A stretch of DNA of 64,000 nt, taken from positions 124,001 to 188,000 of the forward strand of contig NZ_CAMFKM010000001.1 of NCBI RefSeq assembly GCF_945957355.1, in the 5' to 3' direction. The translations under genes and the position numbers were made by a program. Shown piece by piece: positions 25,164 to 36,040 of the stretch. Under the pieces are notes generated by a model that saw only the letters and a program-made list of their open reading frames with translations, had not been told where the DNA came from and made no database searches. Within the stretch, counting starts at the first letter, position 1, and each line of letters begins with the position of its first letter. The DNA is from an uncultured Reyranella sp. (GTDB lineage Bacteria; Pseudomonadota; Alphaproteobacteria; Reyranellales; Reyranellaceae).

Positions 25164-25969
25164 GCGAACAACCCGTCAAGGAAGGCGAGCGCATCGCCAA
25201 GCGCCTGGCGCGCGCGGGCCTGTGCTCGCGCCGCGATGCCGAACGCTGGATCGCGGAAGGTCGCGTGAAGGTCGACGGCAAGGTGCTGGAGACACCGGCC
25301 TGCGTCGTCACCGACCGGAGCGTGATCGAGGTCGACGGCAAGCCCCTGCCCGCCGCCGACCGCGCGCGCATGTGGCGCTACCACAAGCCACCGAGCGAGA
25401 TGGTGACGGCGCGCGATCCCGAGGGACGCCGCACCATCTTCGAGTCGCTGCCCAAGGGCATGCCGAGGGTCGTCACCGTCGGCCGCCTCGACTACTTCTC
25501 GGAAGGGCTGCTGCTGCTGACCAACGATGGCGGCCTCGCCCGGAAACTCGAACTGCCGGCCAACGGCTGGACGCGCCGCTACCGCGCCCGCGTGCACGGC
25601 ACTGTCGACGAGGCAAAACTGGCCGAGCTGGCCAACGGCATCACCATCGAGGGCGTGCGCTACGGTTCCATCCAGGCGAGCCTCGACCGCCAGCAGCGCT
25701 CCAACGCCTGGATCGACATCGCGCTGACCGAAGGCAAGAACCGCGAGGTGCGCCGCGTGCTGGCCCATCTCGACCTGCCGGTGGTGCGCCTGATCCGCGT
25801 CGCCTTCGGGCCGTTCCATCTGGGCGAGCTGGAGCGCGGCCAGGTCGACGAGGTTCCGCCGCAGGCGCTCGAGAACCTGCTGGGCGTGAAGCGGCCGCCC
25901 CGCAAGGAAGGCTGGGCCAAGCCCAAGCCGAAACCCACGCCGCCCCACGCCAAGCGCCGGCGGGCCTGA
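25160..25969 (+). CDS. 23S/16S rRNA pseudouridine synthase (RsuA/RluB family)
   Basis: This 269-residue protein has an N-terminal S4 RNA-binding domain (ERIAKRLARAGLCSRRDAERWI...GRVKVDGKV). The catalytic domain has GRLDYFSEGLLLLTNDG, in which the Asp attacks uridine, and LTEGKNREVRRVLAHL. The C-terminal tail is Lys/Pro-rich, as in RluB. The GTG start overlaps the previous stop, and the last base of the TGA overlaps the ATG of rsmD, so these ribosome-modification genes are coupled. I cannot decide between RluB, RluE and RsuA. Confidence 0.9.
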   Translation: MSEQPVKEGERIAKRLARAGLCSRRDAERWIAEGRVKVDGKVLETPACVVTDRSVIEVDGKPLPAADRARMWRYHKPPSEMVTARDPEGRRTIFESLPKGMPRVVTVGRLDYFSEGLLLLTNDGGLARKLELPANGWTRRYRARVHGTVDEAKLAELANGITIEGVRYGSIQASLDRQQRSNAWIDIALTEGKNREVRRVLAHLDLPVVRLIRVAFGPFHLGELERGQVDEVPPQALENLLGVKRPPRKEGWAKPKPKPTPPHAKRRRA

Positions 25970-26547
25970 TGATCCGGATCATCGGCGGCAAGCACCGCGG
26001 CCGCATGCTCGAAACACCGCCGGGCGATGCGACCCGGCCCACCGCGAACCGCGCCCGCGAGTCGTTGTTCAACATCCTGGTCCACGCGCGCTGGCGCGAC
26101 GACGGGGACGGCGGTACCTCGCCACTGATCGATGCCCGCGTGCTCGATGCCTATGCCGGTTCTGGCGCGCTGGGCCTGGAAGCCCTGTCGCGCGGCGCGG
26201 CCCACGTCACCTTCCTTGACAACGATGCCGCCGCGGTCAAGGCGATCGGCGAGAACCTGCGCAAGCTCGGCGAGACCGGCGCGGCCAAGGTGGTGCGCGC
26301 CGATGCGACGCGGCCGCCGCCGTCGCGCGAGGCCTGCGACCTCGTCTTCCTCGATCCGCCCTATCGCTCGGGCCAGGCGCCTGCCGCGATCACCGCGCTT
26401 GCGGGCGCCGGCTGGATGACGCCGGGCTGCATCGTCACCGTCGAACTCGCGCACAACGAAGACCTGTTGCCGCCGGATGGCTTCGAAGCGATCGACGAGC
26501 GCCGCTACGGCGCGGCGAAGATCGTGATCCTCAAGCGGATATCGTGA
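25969..26547 (+). CDS. rsmD: 16S rRNA (guanine966-N2)-methyltransferase
   Basis: This 192-residue protein starts MIRIIGGKHRGRML, the RsmD N terminus, followed by RPTANRARESLFNIL. SAM motif I is LDAYAGSGALGLEALSRGA, and the catalytic DPPY motif is in FLDPPYRSG. It methylates G966 of 16S rRNA in the 30S subunit. Its ATG overlaps the TGA of the pseudouridine synthase. A phosphatase gene follows after 10 bases. Confidence 0.94.
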   Translation: MIRIIGGKHRGRMLETPPGDATRPTANRARESLFNILVHARWRDDGDGGTSPLIDARVLDAYAGSGALGLEALSRGAAHVTFLDNDAAAVKAIGENLRKLGETGAAKVVRADATRPPPSREACDLVFLDPPYRSGQAPAAITALAGAGWMTPGCIVTVELAHNEDLLPPDGFEAIDERRYGAAKIVILKRIS

Positions 26548-26557
26548 AGCTCCCCTC

Positions 26558-27169
26558 ATGAAACTTGTTGCGCCCCTCTACATGCTGCGGCACGGCGAGA
26601 CGGCGTGGAACACCGAGCGCCGCATGCAGGGCCACAAGAACTCCGACCTGACGGCGCGCGGGCGGGTCCAGGCCTTGGCGATGGGCCGCACACTGAAAGC
26701 CGAACTCGATCGCGAGCCCGGCCCGACGATCTTCCTGCGCAGCCCGCTCGGCCGCACCCGCGAGACGTCGGAAATCATTGGCCAGGAACTCGGGCTCCCC
26801 TCCTCTGAATGGCGCGAGGACATGCGGCTCGCCGAGCTGTCCTACGGCAGCTGGGAAGGCTTCTCCTGGGCCGAGATCGAGATCGATAACCCGACGGCGC
26901 TCGCCGACTGGCGCGCCGACCCGCACGGCTACTGCCCGCCCGGCGGCGAGACGCATCTCGACCTTCGCCGCCGCTGCGAAGCGGTGCTGACCGAAATCGC
27001 GGCGTCCGGGGTGCGCACCGTCGTGGTAAGTCATGGCGTCAGCGGCGCCGTCGTTCGAGGCCTCAACCTCGGCCTCGATGCACGCGCCATGTTCGTTCTT
27101 GAGAAACCGCAGGACGCCTTCTTCCGCCTGCTCGCCGGAAGCGAGGAACGCATCACCTGCGACCTGTGA
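26558..27169 (+). CDS. Histidine phosphatase family protein
   Basis: This 203-residue protein opens with the phosphohistidine motif LRHGETAWN (His12). The second Arg is in FLRSPLGRTRET, and the second His is in VVVSHGVSGAVVRG. The segment MQGHKNSDLTARG is that of cobalamin- and phosphoglycerate-mutase-type phosphatases. It is the last gene of the rsmD run. The substrate cannot be told; broad phosphatases of this type act on phosphorylated sugars or nucleosides. Confidence 0.88.
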   Translation: MKLVAPLYMLRHGETAWNTERRMQGHKNSDLTARGRVQALAMGRTLKAELDREPGPTIFLRSPLGRTRETSEIIGQELGLPSSEWREDMRLAELSYGSWEGFSWAEIEIDNPTALADWRADPHGYCPPGGETHLDLRRRCEAVLTEIAASGVRTVVVSHGVSGAVVRGLNLGLDARAMFVLEKPQDAFFRLLAGSEERITCDL

Positions 27170-27200
27170 CCGTAACGGTGCGCCGGCTATAAGCGCCGGC

Positions 27201-28604
27201 ATGAACGACGCGCAGGGCGGGACGACGGAACGAGGCGGCAGGACGACGTGGAGCGAGGAAGCCCGCGCGACCCTGCTGCTCGCCTGGCCGCTCATCCTCA
27301 CCAATCTCGCGCAGACGCTGATGACGGCGACCGACGTGGTGATGATGGGATGGCTCGGCCCCGATGCGCTGGCCGCGGGCGCGCTGGGATCCAACCTCTA
27401 TTTCGCGACCATGATCTTCGGCCTCGGTCTCACCACGGCCACCGCGCCGATGATCGCGCGTGAGCTCGGCCGCAAGGGCCACTCTGTGCGCGACGTGCGC
27501 CGCACAGTGCGTCAGGGCCTGTGGATGGCCGTGGGCTTCACGGTGCCGATCTGGATCGTGCTGTGGCAGAGCGAGGCCATCCTGCTGGCGATGGGCCAGG
27601 AGCCGGCGCTCGCGAAATCCGCAGCGGATTATGTGCGGGCACTGCAATGGTCGCTGCTGCCGTTCTTCTTCTTCCTCGTACTGCGGTCCTTCGTGTCGGC
27701 GCTGGAGCGGCCGCTGTGGGCGCTCGCCGCGGGCATCGCCGGTGTCGTCGCGAACGCCGCGATGGCGTGGGTGCTGATCTTCGGCCATCTCGGATTCCCG
27801 AAGCTCGGGCTGGTCGGCGCGGGCTATGCCACGACCTTCGCCGACACGCTGATGTTCGCGATGATGGCAGCCGTCGTGCTCGCCGACCGCAAGTTCCGCC
27901 GCTATCACCTGTTCGGCCGCTTCTGGCGCGCCGACTGGCCGCGCTTCCGCGAGCTCGGGCATCTCGGCCTGCCGATCGGCGCGACGCTGGTCTTCGAGGT
28001 CGCCGTCTTCAACGGCGCGACCTTCCTGATGGGACTGATCGGCGCCGCGGCGCTGGCCGCGCATTCGATCGCCATGCAGCTCGCCTCGCTTTCCTTCATG
28101 GTGCCGCTCGGGCTCGCGCAAGCCGCGACCGTGCGCGTCGGCCGGGCCTTCGGCGGGCACGACAGGGAAGGAGTTCGCCGTGCCGGCTGGACCGCCTACG
28201 TGATGGGTGTGGGCTTCATGGCGCTGACGGCGCTGGCGATGATCGTGGCACCGCGCACCCTGGTCGGTCTGTTCCTCGATCTCGACACGCCGACCAATCT
28301 GCCCGTGATCGAACTGGCGGTGAGCTTCCTGATGGTCGCGGCCCTGTTCCAGGTGGCCGACGGCGGCCAGGCGGTGGCCGCCGGCATGCTGCGTGGTCTG
28401 CACGACACGCGCGTACCCATGGTCTATGCAGGCATCGGCTACTGGGGCATCGGCCTTCTGCTGGGCGTGGGGCTCGCCTTCCAGGGCGGGCTGGCCGGCT
28501 TCGGCCTGTGGATCGGCCTCGCCACCGGCCTCACCGTCGTGGCGTTGCTGCTGCTCGTGCGCTGGCTGCGCCGCGAACGGCTGGGCCTCGTCAGCTTCGC
28601 GTGA
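27201..28604 (+). CDS. MATE family efflux transporter
   Basis: This 467-residue integral membrane protein has 12 predicted helices in two similar halves. WPLILTNLAQTLMTATDVVMMG at the N terminus (about 28-50) and LPIGATLVFEVAVFN in the second half are typical of MATE/NorM proteins, which export cationic drugs by Na+ or H+ antiport. The ATG at 27201 gives a short cytoplasmic tail of 25 residues. The coding end overlaps the convergent small exported-protein gene by 14 bases. Confidence 0.92.
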   Translation: MNDAQGGTTERGGRTTWSEEARATLLLAWPLILTNLAQTLMTATDVVMMGWLGPDALAAGALGSNLYFATMIFGLGLTTATAPMIARELGRKGHSVRDVRRTVRQGLWMAVGFTVPIWIVLWQSEAILLAMGQEPALAKSAADYVRALQWSLLPFFFFLVLRSFVSALERPLWALAAGIAGVVANAAMAWVLIFGHLGFPKLGLVGAGYATTFADTLMFAMMAAVVLADRKFRRYHLFGRFWRADWPRFRELGHLGLPIGATLVFEVAVFNGATFLMGLIGAAALAAHSIAMQLASLSFMVPLGLAQAATVRVGRAFGGHDREGVRRAGWTAYVMGVGFMALTALAMIVAPRTLVGLFLDLDTPTNLPVIELAVSFLMVAALFQVADGGQAVAAGMLRGLHDTRVPMVYAGIGYWGIGLLLGVGLAFQGGLAGFGLWIGLATGLTVVALLLLVRWLRRERLGLVSFA

Positions 28605-29067
28605 GCCGCGCCGTCCGCCGGCAACCGCTGGTCTCGCTGACGACCAGGCTCTGGCCATCGCCGCGGGCGGTGAGCTGCACGCGGCGGTGATCGGGACCCT
28701 TCACCGAGGCGAGGCTCAGGAGGTTGAAGGGCGCCCCCACCTTGGCCACGCCGTGGATCTGCCACAGGCCGGGGCCCGGCGGCGGCGGCGCCGACTTGTT
28801 CGGATTGGGCACCGGGCCGCGCGCCGTGGTGTCGTAGGCCGAACCATCGACGAAGCCGGATTCGATCGTGAGCACGTAATCGAGCGGCGCATTGCACGAG
28901 CCGCCGTCGCTGGTGCCACGCCACGTGCCGTCGAGCGGCGAGGCCGGCGCGGGCGTCGGCGTCGCGCCGAGCGGCGCAGCGGACGGGGGCGCCGGCGCGC
29001 GGGTCTGGGCCGAGGCGCCCGAAACGGCGGCACAGGCGATCAGGAGCAGTGCGCAAAACTTCTTCAT
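28591..29067 (-). CDS. Small exported protein of unknown function
   Basis: This 158-residue protein has a signal peptide ([21 protein letters not shown]), then a Pro/Ala-rich stretch (25-50) and a folded part with [13 protein letters not shown]. The two remaining mature-part Cys residues, in GGSC and SGC, could form a disulfide. I do not recognise the family. Its ATG overlaps the mutL stop codon (ATGA), so it is the last gene of the ileS-mutL operon. A link to mismatch repair is unlikely because it is exported. Confidence 0.75.
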   Translation of the reverse strand: MKKFCALLLIACAAVSGASAQTRAPAPPSAAPLGATPTPAPASPLDGTWRGTSDGGSCNAPLDYVLTIESGFVDGSAYDTTARGPVPNPNKSAPPPPGPGLWQIHGVAKVGAPFNLLSLASVKGPDHRRVQLTARGDGQSLVVSETSGCRRTARLTRS

Positions 29068-30881
29068 CGTCTTCCGAACAGCCGCTCGATGTCGGCCAGT
29101 TTGAGTTCGACGTAGGTCGGTCGGCCATGATTGCACTGGCCGGAGTGCGGTGTCGCCTCCATCTGCCGCAGCAGCGCGTTCATCTCCTCGACCGTGAGGC
29201 GGCGGCCGGCCCGCACCGAGGTGTGGCAGGCGAGCGTGCCGCAGACTTCCTCGACCTTCTCCTTCAGCGACAGATGATCACCCATCTCGGCGAGTTCGTC
29301 GGCCAGGTCTCGCACCAGGCCCTGGATGTCGACCTCGCCCAGCACGGCGGGCGTCTCGCGCACCACCACCGCACCGAGACCGAACGGCTCCAGCACCAGG
29401 CCCATGTCGGCAAGTTCCGCAGCCCGTTGCGTGAGGCGCCGCGCACCGTCCTCGCCGATCTCCACGACTTCCGGCAGCAACAGTGCCTGCCGCTTCACGC
29501 CCTCGGCCTCGAGCTGGGTCTTCAATCGCTCGTGCACCAGCCGCTCGTGCGCGGCATGCTGGTCGACGATCACCACGCCCTGGTCGGTCTGGGCCACGAT
29601 GTAGGTCTCGTGAAGCTGCGCCCGCGCCACGCCCAGCGGATAGTTGCCGGGCGCGATGTTCGCAGGCTGCTCCTCGACCCTTGCCGACAGGCCGTCGAGC
29701 GGCGCCATGAACTGCATCGCCGATTCGGCAAGGCCGCGCGGCACGGACGAGTAGCCGCCACCGTTGCTGTATCCACCCCCCATGGGAAGCGGCGTCGTGA
29801 AGCCCGTATGGGGGCGAATCGCCCCAAGCGCTGCATCCGACACGGTCGTGCTGGCGCGATGGCCGGCGGCCGACAGCGCGGTGCGCAGCGCGCCCACGAT
29901 CATGCCGCGCACGATGCCGGCGTCGCGGAAACGGACCTCGGTCTTGGCGGGATGGACGTTGACGTCGACCATCTCGGTCGGCGCCTCGAGGAACAGCGCC
30001 ACCATTGGATGGCGGTCCCGCGCCAGGAAGTCCTGGTAGGCGCCGCGCACCGCGCCGGCCAGCAGCTTGTCGCGCACCGGGCGGCCATTGACGAAGAGAT
30101 ACTGGTGCTGGCCGGTCGGCCGGTTGAGCGTCGGCAGGCCGGCGAAGCCGGTGAGCCGGAAGCCCTCGCGGTTGGCGTCGATCGCCACGGCATTGTCGGC
30201 GAACTCGCGGCCCATGATGGCGCCCAACCGCTCCAGCCGCGCGGCATCGCCCGACAGGAGAGAGGGGTTCGCCGCCGCGAGGTCGATCAGCGCGCGCTCC
30301 TCGCTCTCCAGCCGGAAGGCGACCTCGGGATGGGCCATCGCGAGCCGTCGCATCGCATCGGCGACATGGCCCGACTCGGTGCGCGGCTCCTTCAGGAACT
30401 TGAGGCGTGCCGGCGTCGCGAAGAACAGCTCGCGCACTTCCACCCTCGTGCCCTGCGGATGCGCCGCGGGCCGCGGCTCACCCTTGGCGCCGCCGTCGAT
30501 CTCGAGGCTCCAGGCGGTGTCCGCGCCGGCCGGGCGCGAGGTGATGGTGAACCGGCTGACCGAGGCAATCGAGGGCAGCGCCTCGCCGCGGAAGCCGAGC
30601 GTGCGGATGTCGGTCAGGTCGTCGTCGGGCAGCTTCGAGGTGCAGTGCCGCTCGACCGCGAGACGCAGCTCGTCGGGCGACATGCCAACGCCGTCGTCGA
30701 CCACGGAGATGAAGGTGCGACCGCCCTCCTTCAGGGTGACCGCGATGCGGCGCGCGCCGGCATCGAGCGCGTTCTCGACCAGCTCCTTCACCGCACTGGC
30801 CGGGCGCTCGACCACCTCGCCGGCAGCGATACGGTTGACGAGCGTCGAGGGCAGGCGACGCAGGGTTCGGGAGGCGCTCAT
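29064..30881 (-). CDS. mutL: DNA mismatch repair protein MutL (endonuclease type)
   Basis: This 605-residue protein has an N-terminal GHKL ATPase ([29 protein letters not shown]) and a proline-rich linker at about 340-400. The C-terminal nuclease domain has [13 protein letters not shown], the metal-binding DQHA(x)2E(x)4E motif. ACHTSVRAG and CNHGRPT complete the site. It therefore nicks DNA by itself, as expected where MutH is absent. The gene starts 12 bases after the pgi stop within the ileS operon. Confidence 0.95.
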   Translation of the reverse strand: MSASRTLRRLPSTLVNRIAAGEVVERPASAVKELVENALDAGARRIAVTLKEGGRTFISVVDDGVGMSPDELRLAVERHCTSKLPDDDLTDIRTLGFRGEALPSIASVSRFTITSRPAGADTAWSLEIDGGAKGEPRPAAHPQGTRVEVRELFFATPARLKFLKEPRTESGHVADAMRRLAMAHPEVAFRLESEERALIDLAAANPSLLSGDAARLERLGAIMGREFADNAVAIDANREGFRLTGFAGLPTLNRPTGQHQYLFVNGRPVRDKLLAGAVRGAYQDFLARDRHPMVALFLEAPTEMVDVNVHPAKTEVRFRDAGIVRGMIVGALRTALSAAGHRASTTVSDAALGAIRPHTGFTTPLPMGGGYSNGGGYSSVPRGLAESAMQFMAPLDGLSARVEEQPANIAPGNYPLGVARAQLHETYIVAQTDQGVVIVDQHAAHERLVHERLKTQLEAEGVKRQALLLPEVVEIGEDGARRLTQRAAELADMGLVLEPFGLGAVVVRETPAVLGEVDIQGLVRDLADELAEMGDHLSLKEKVEEVCGTLACHTSVRAGRRLTVEEMNALLRQMEATPHSGQCNHGRPTYVELKLADIERLFGRR

Positions 30882-30893
30882 GGCGCCGTCATT

Positions 30894-32216
<1,323 letters not shown>

Positions 32217-32229
32217 GAGAAACCGATCC

Positions 32230-33555
32230 TCAGGGTTCGGGTGTGACACCGACAGGCCGGCCGACCACCACGGTGGTCAGCGCCTCGTCGCGCAGCAGGC
32301 GCCGCGCGACCTTGCGGACATCGTCCAGCTTGACCGCGGCGATCAGCGCCGCACGCCGCGTCAGGTGATCGGGCGACAGGCCGTCGATCTGCATCGAATG
32401 CAGCAGGCCCGCGATCGATCCCGACGAATCGAGCGACAGCGCCAGGGCGCCCGTCAGGTAGGTCCTGGCGTCGGTCAGCTCGGCCTCGGTGATGCCCTCG
32501 TTGCGCATCCGGCCCATCTCGGCACGGATCACCTTGATGGCCTCGGCGACTCTCTCGTTGGCGCTGCCGGTCGACATCACCAGCAGCGAGGCGCGCTTGT
32601 AGGTGCGCAGGCCGCTCGACACGCTGTAGGCCAGGCCGCGCTTCTCGCGCACCTCGTTGAACAGCCGCGACTGCTGTCCGCCGCCGCCCAGCACATGGTT
32701 CATCACCAGCGCCGCGTACCAGTCGGGATCGTCGCGCGGGATGCCGGGCAGCGCCATCAGCGCCGAACTCTGCGGCACCGGCCGCTCGACGACGACGACA
32801 CGCGGCTTGGTCGGCGGCACCCATTGCGGCGGCAGCGCCGGCGGCGTGCCGGTGGGCAGCAGGCCGAAAGACCGGTCGAGCTGACGCGCCAGCTCGGCCT
32901 CGCTGATATCGCCGACCGCGGCGACGATCAGGCTGTTGCGCAGCAACAATTCCCCGGCCCGCTTCTTCAGGAGGTCCGGCGTCGCGGCCGCCAGCCCCTC
33001 GGGCGTACCGTCGGGATCGGCGGCATAGGGATGGCCGGCGAACAGCGTCTCCATCAGGGTGCGGCTCGCCACCGAGCCCGGACGCTGGGCCGCCTGGTTG
33101 ATGCCGGCAATCGTCTGCGCCCGGCGCTGCGCCACCATGTCGGGATCGAAACGCGGCGCGGTCAGCGCGAGCCGCAGCAGTTCGAAGCCCTCGTCACGAT
33201 TGGCCGACAGGACGCGCAGCGAACCGGTCAGCCGGTCGAGCGAGGCGTTGAAGCCCAGCGACGCCGCGGCGTCCTCCTGGCGCTGGCGGAAAACCTGTGC
33301 ATCCAGCGGCCCCGCGCCGTCGGTCAGCAGGCCCGCCATCAGGTCGGTGATGCCGGCCTGCCCCGCCGGATCCGTGGCGGTGCCGCCGGAGAATGAAAAC
33401 GACAGCGCCACGATGGGCGTGCTCTTGTCCTCGACCAGCCACGCCTTGATGCCGAGCGGCGTCGTGATCTCCTTGATCTCGATCGCGCCCGCCACCGCGG
33501 GCAGCAGGGCGAACAGGCCGGCGAGTGCGGCCGCGAGGAGACGCAGCGGCTTCAC
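32230..33555 (-). CDS. M16 peptidase-family protein, non-catalytic subunit
   Basis: This 441-residue exported protein has a signal sequence ending near VAGA. The fold is that of M16 peptidases, but the expected HxxEH site reads AGITDLMAGLL, so no zinc can be held. The Arg-Tyr pair of LFNEVREKRGLAYSVSS, which positions substrate for the partner, is present. It overlaps the upstream catalytic subunit gene by 4 bases (ATGA). The pair should form a heterodimer in the periplasm, like mitochondrial processing peptidase or the Sphingomonas pair. Confidence 0.9.
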   Translation of the reverse strand: MKPLRLLAAALAGLFALLPAVAGAIEIKEITTPLGIKAWLVEDKSTPIVALSFSFSGGTATDPAGQAGITDLMAGLLTDGAGPLDAQVFRQRQEDAAASLGFNASLDRLTGSLRVLSANRDEGFELLRLALTAPRFDPDMVAQRRAQTIAGINQAAQRPGSVASRTLMETLFAGHPYAADPDGTPEGLAAATPDLLKKRAGELLLRNSLIVAAVGDISEAELARQLDRSFGLLPTGTPPALPPQWVPPTKPRVVVVERPVPQSSALMALPGIPRDDPDWYAALVMNHVLGGGGQQSRLFNEVREKRGLAYSVSSGLRTYKRASLLVMSTGSANERVAEAIKVIRAEMGRMRNEGITEAELTDARTYLTGALALSLDSSGSIAGLLHSMQIDGLSPDHLTRRAALIAAVKLDDVRKVARRLLRDEALTTVVVGRPVGVTPEP

Positions 33556-34922
33556 CGGCTGCCTTCGGCGGGCGTGAGCAATGCCGTGACGGCGCCCTCG
33601 TCGCGCCAGACATGCCGGGCGGCGTCCAGCACCTCGGCCGGCGTGACGGCGGAAATACGCTGTGGCCAGGCGTCGATGTCGGCCATTGTGCTCCCGGTGC
33701 TCAGCGCCGTGCCATAGATGCGCGGGCCGCTCGCCAGCGAATCCTGCGAGTAGATGGCGGCGGCCAGGAGCTGGTTCTGCGCACGCTCGACCTCCCCGGC
33801 CGTGACGCCGCCGTCGAGCAGCTTCTTCATCTCGCCCGTCACCGCCTCCTCGACGGCGTTGAGGCTGGTCGACTTGGCGGGATGCACGCCGATGTCGAAC
33901 GAGGTGAGGCCGAGACTCGACGGGCCGTACGAGGCCCAGGCCGACAGTGCGGTCTTGCGCTCCTCCACCAGCACCCGGGACAGGCGGCTGGTCTCGGTAC
34001 CGCCGAACAGCCGGGCCAGCACCTGCAGCGCATAGGCATACTTCGTATCGCCGACCTTGTAGGACGGCGCCAGCCAGAGCCGCGACCAGCGCGGCTCGAC
34101 GACCCGTGCGTCGGCTCGGATCACCTTCTGCGGCAGGTCGGTGCCGCCCTGCGAGGGACGGAGGCGTGGCTCGATCTTGCGGCTGGCGATCGGGCCGTAA
34201 TACCGCTCCGCCAGCTTGCGCACCTGCTCCGTCGTGGTGTCGCCGGCGACGATCAGGACGGCGTTGTTGGGTGCGTAATGGCGACGATAGAAGCCCGCGA
34301 GGTCGTTGACGCCCAGCCGCTTGATGTCGTCGACATAGCCGATGACCGGCATGGCATAGGGCTTATGCCGGCCGTAGAGCTGTTCGCGCACCGCCTCGTC
34401 GAGCAGCGACGCCGGCACGTTGTCGGTGCGCATGCGGCGTTCCTCGAGGATGACCTGCCGCTCGGGCACGATCTCGCGCTCGGTGATGTGCACGCCGGTC
34501 ATGCGGTCGGCTTCCATGCGCATCACCAGATCGAGCCGTTCGGCCGCGATGGTCTGATGGTAGCCCGTCGAATCGAAGGTGGTGTAGGCGTTGTCGCGGC
34601 CGCCATTGCGCGAGACGATGCGCGAGAACTCGCCGCTGGGCACCTTGTCGGTGCCCTTGAACATCATGTGTTCGAGGAAATGCGCGGCGCCGGTACGGCC
34701 GAACGTCTCATCGGCGCTGCCGACCTTGTAGACCACGACCTGGGTGACGATCGGCGCCCGGCGCGACGGCAGCACGATGGCCTGCAGGCCGTTGGGGAGC
34801 GTGAAGGTCTCGGCGTTGCGCTGTCCGACCGCGAAAAGCTTCGCGAGCGCCGGCCCGGACGGAGAGAGGGCCGCGCCCGCGAGGAGGCCGCCGAGCAGGG
34901 TGCGGCGGCCGGGAAGCGGCAT
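33552..34922 (-). CDS. M16 family zinc peptidase, catalytic subunit
   Basis: This 456-residue protein starts MPLPGRRTLLGGLLAGAAL, a Tat-like signal. The zinc site is HFLEH at 81-85 with a third ligand Glu in RQVILEERRMR about 75 residues on, which is the pitrilysin/PqqL-type arrangement. It is a periplasmic endopeptidase that probably digests small or unfolded peptides. It lies 5 bases after the DUF3035 lipoprotein gene and overlaps its non-catalytic partner. Placement next to envelope genes suggests a role in peptide clearance at the envelope; this is inference. Confidence 0.92.
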   Translation of the reverse strand: MPLPGRRTLLGGLLAGAALSPSGPALAKLFAVGQRNAETFTLPNGLQAIVLPSRRAPIVTQVVVYKVGSADETFGRTGAAHFLEHMMFKGTDKVPSGEFSRIVSRNGGRDNAYTTFDSTGYHQTIAAERLDLVMRMEADRMTGVHITEREIVPERQVILEERRMRTDNVPASLLDEAVREQLYGRHKPYAMPVIGYVDDIKRLGVNDLAGFYRRHYAPNNAVLIVAGDTTTEQVRKLAERYYGPIASRKIEPRLRPSQGGTDLPQKVIRADARVVEPRWSRLWLAPSYKVGDTKYAYALQVLARLFGGTETSRLSRVLVEERKTALSAWASYGPSSLGLTSFDIGVHPAKSTSLNAVEEAVTGEMKKLLDGGVTAGEVERAQNQLLAAAIYSQDSLASGPRIYGTALSTGSTMADIDAWPQRISAVTPAEVLDAARHVWRDEGAVTALLTPAEGSR

Positions 34923-34927
34923 CGAAC

Positions 34928-35512
34928 TCAGAAGATGCCTTCGAGCAGGCCGCGCTTGCGACGCGTGATCGTCGGCGTCGGCCCGGCGGCCGGCTGGCCG
35001 GAGGCCTGGGCATCGCGAATTCGCTGCTGCTCCTTGGCCGGATCGACCAACACGCCCGGCGGCGGCGAGTCCTGCCAGAAGATCAGGCTGTCGATGAACG
35101 ACTTGTCGCTCTCGGCCAGGGTCTTGGTATCGGTGTTGACCTGGCCCCTGATGTTGGGATCGATGCCGCCCTTGCCGGCGCGGGCAACCAGCGCCTGCTC
35201 GGAGCTGCTGCCCGACCGGGCCGCGTCGGGACCGGCATTGACGCGGGCCTGTGTGCGGCCGGCGAGCGCCGGCGACAGCGCCTCCTTGGCCTGGTCGGCG
35301 GGCGTGACTTCCTGGGGACGCGGCTCGCCCGGCCGCGGCGGCCGCAATTCGGCGTTGGGCGGCATGGTCAGCGGCGAATGCGAGACGATCTTGAATTCAT
35401 CGGGCGACGTCTTCTTGCCGCCGCCGATATTGTCGAAGGCGCCGCAGCCGCCCAGTGCGAGGCTGCCGCAGGCCAGGAGGGCCAATGGAATCGGGAGGAG
35501 AGTCGGTTTCAT
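34928..35512 (-). CDS. DUF3035 lipoprotein, BamF-like
   Basis: This 194-residue protein has a lipoprotein signal with lipobox LGGC (Cys23). The mature part has DEFKIVSHSPLTMPPNAELRPP, the recognisable core of DUF3035. In Caulobacter that family includes BamF, a subunit of the outer-membrane beta-barrel assembly machine. The rest is low-complexity and Gly/Ser/Gln-rich. It sits between lspA, whose product trims lipoproteins, and the M16 peptidases; this order is common in alphaproteobacteria. Confidence 0.82.
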   Translation of the reverse strand: MKPTLLPIPLALLACGSLALGGCGAFDNIGGGKKTSPDEFKIVSHSPLTMPPNAELRPPRPGEPRPQEVTPADQAKEALSPALAGRTQARVNAGPDAARSGSSSEQALVARAGKGGIDPNIRGQVNTDTKTLAESDKSFIDSLIFWQDSPPPGVLVDPAKEQQRIRDAQASGQPAAGPTPTITRRKRGLLEGIF

Positions 35513-35557
35513 CGTCCGTCCTTGGTCTTGAATATTTGTCTGCCGATCATGGCCGCT

Positions 35558-36040
35558 TCAGGGCGCCGGTTTCTTTTCGCCTTGCAGCGAGTCGATCAGC
35601 ATGAGCCCGACGCCGACGACGATCGCCGCATCGGCGACATTGAAGGCTGGCCAATGCCATTGGCCAATGTGGAAATCGGCGAAATCGAACACCGCTCCCC
35701 AACGGGCACGGTCGATAACATTGCCGATGGCTCCCCCCATGACAAGGCCGATGCCCCATCCGGTCAGGGGGCGGTCGGTTCGTCGCAGCCACAGGAAAAG
35801 GCCGATGCAGACGGCGATCGCCACCGCCGACAGAACCCAGGGCGGCAGCGCCTGGTCACCGCCCATCAGGCCGAAGCTGACGCCGCGGTTCCAGACGATG
35901 ACGAGCCGGAAGAACCCGTCGATCACCGGCACGATGGCGCCGGCCTTCAGCAGGAATCCCAGCAGGAGCTGCTTGGAGACCTGGTCCGCCACCAGGGTGA
36001 CGGCGAGCAGGATCATGGCCTGGCGGTCGATCCGCCTCAT
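35558..36040 (-). CDS. lspA: Lipoprotein signal peptidase
   Basis: This 160-residue inner-membrane aspartyl peptidase has four membrane helices. It cleaves signal peptides before the lipid-modified Cys. Catalytic Asp110 lies in GNVIDR and Asp137 in FNVAD. WNRGVSFG is another conserved block. The ATG at 36040 overlaps the ileS stop (ATGA), which is the standard ileS-lspA coupling. Confidence 0.95.
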   Translation of the reverse strand: MRRIDRQAMILLAVTLVADQVSKQLLLGFLLKAGAIVPVIDGFFRLVIVWNRGVSFGLMGGDQALPPWVLSAVAIAVCIGLFLWLRRTDRPLTGWGIGLVMGGAIGNVIDRARWGAVFDFADFHIGQWHWPAFNVADAAIVVGVGLMLIDSLQGEKKPAP

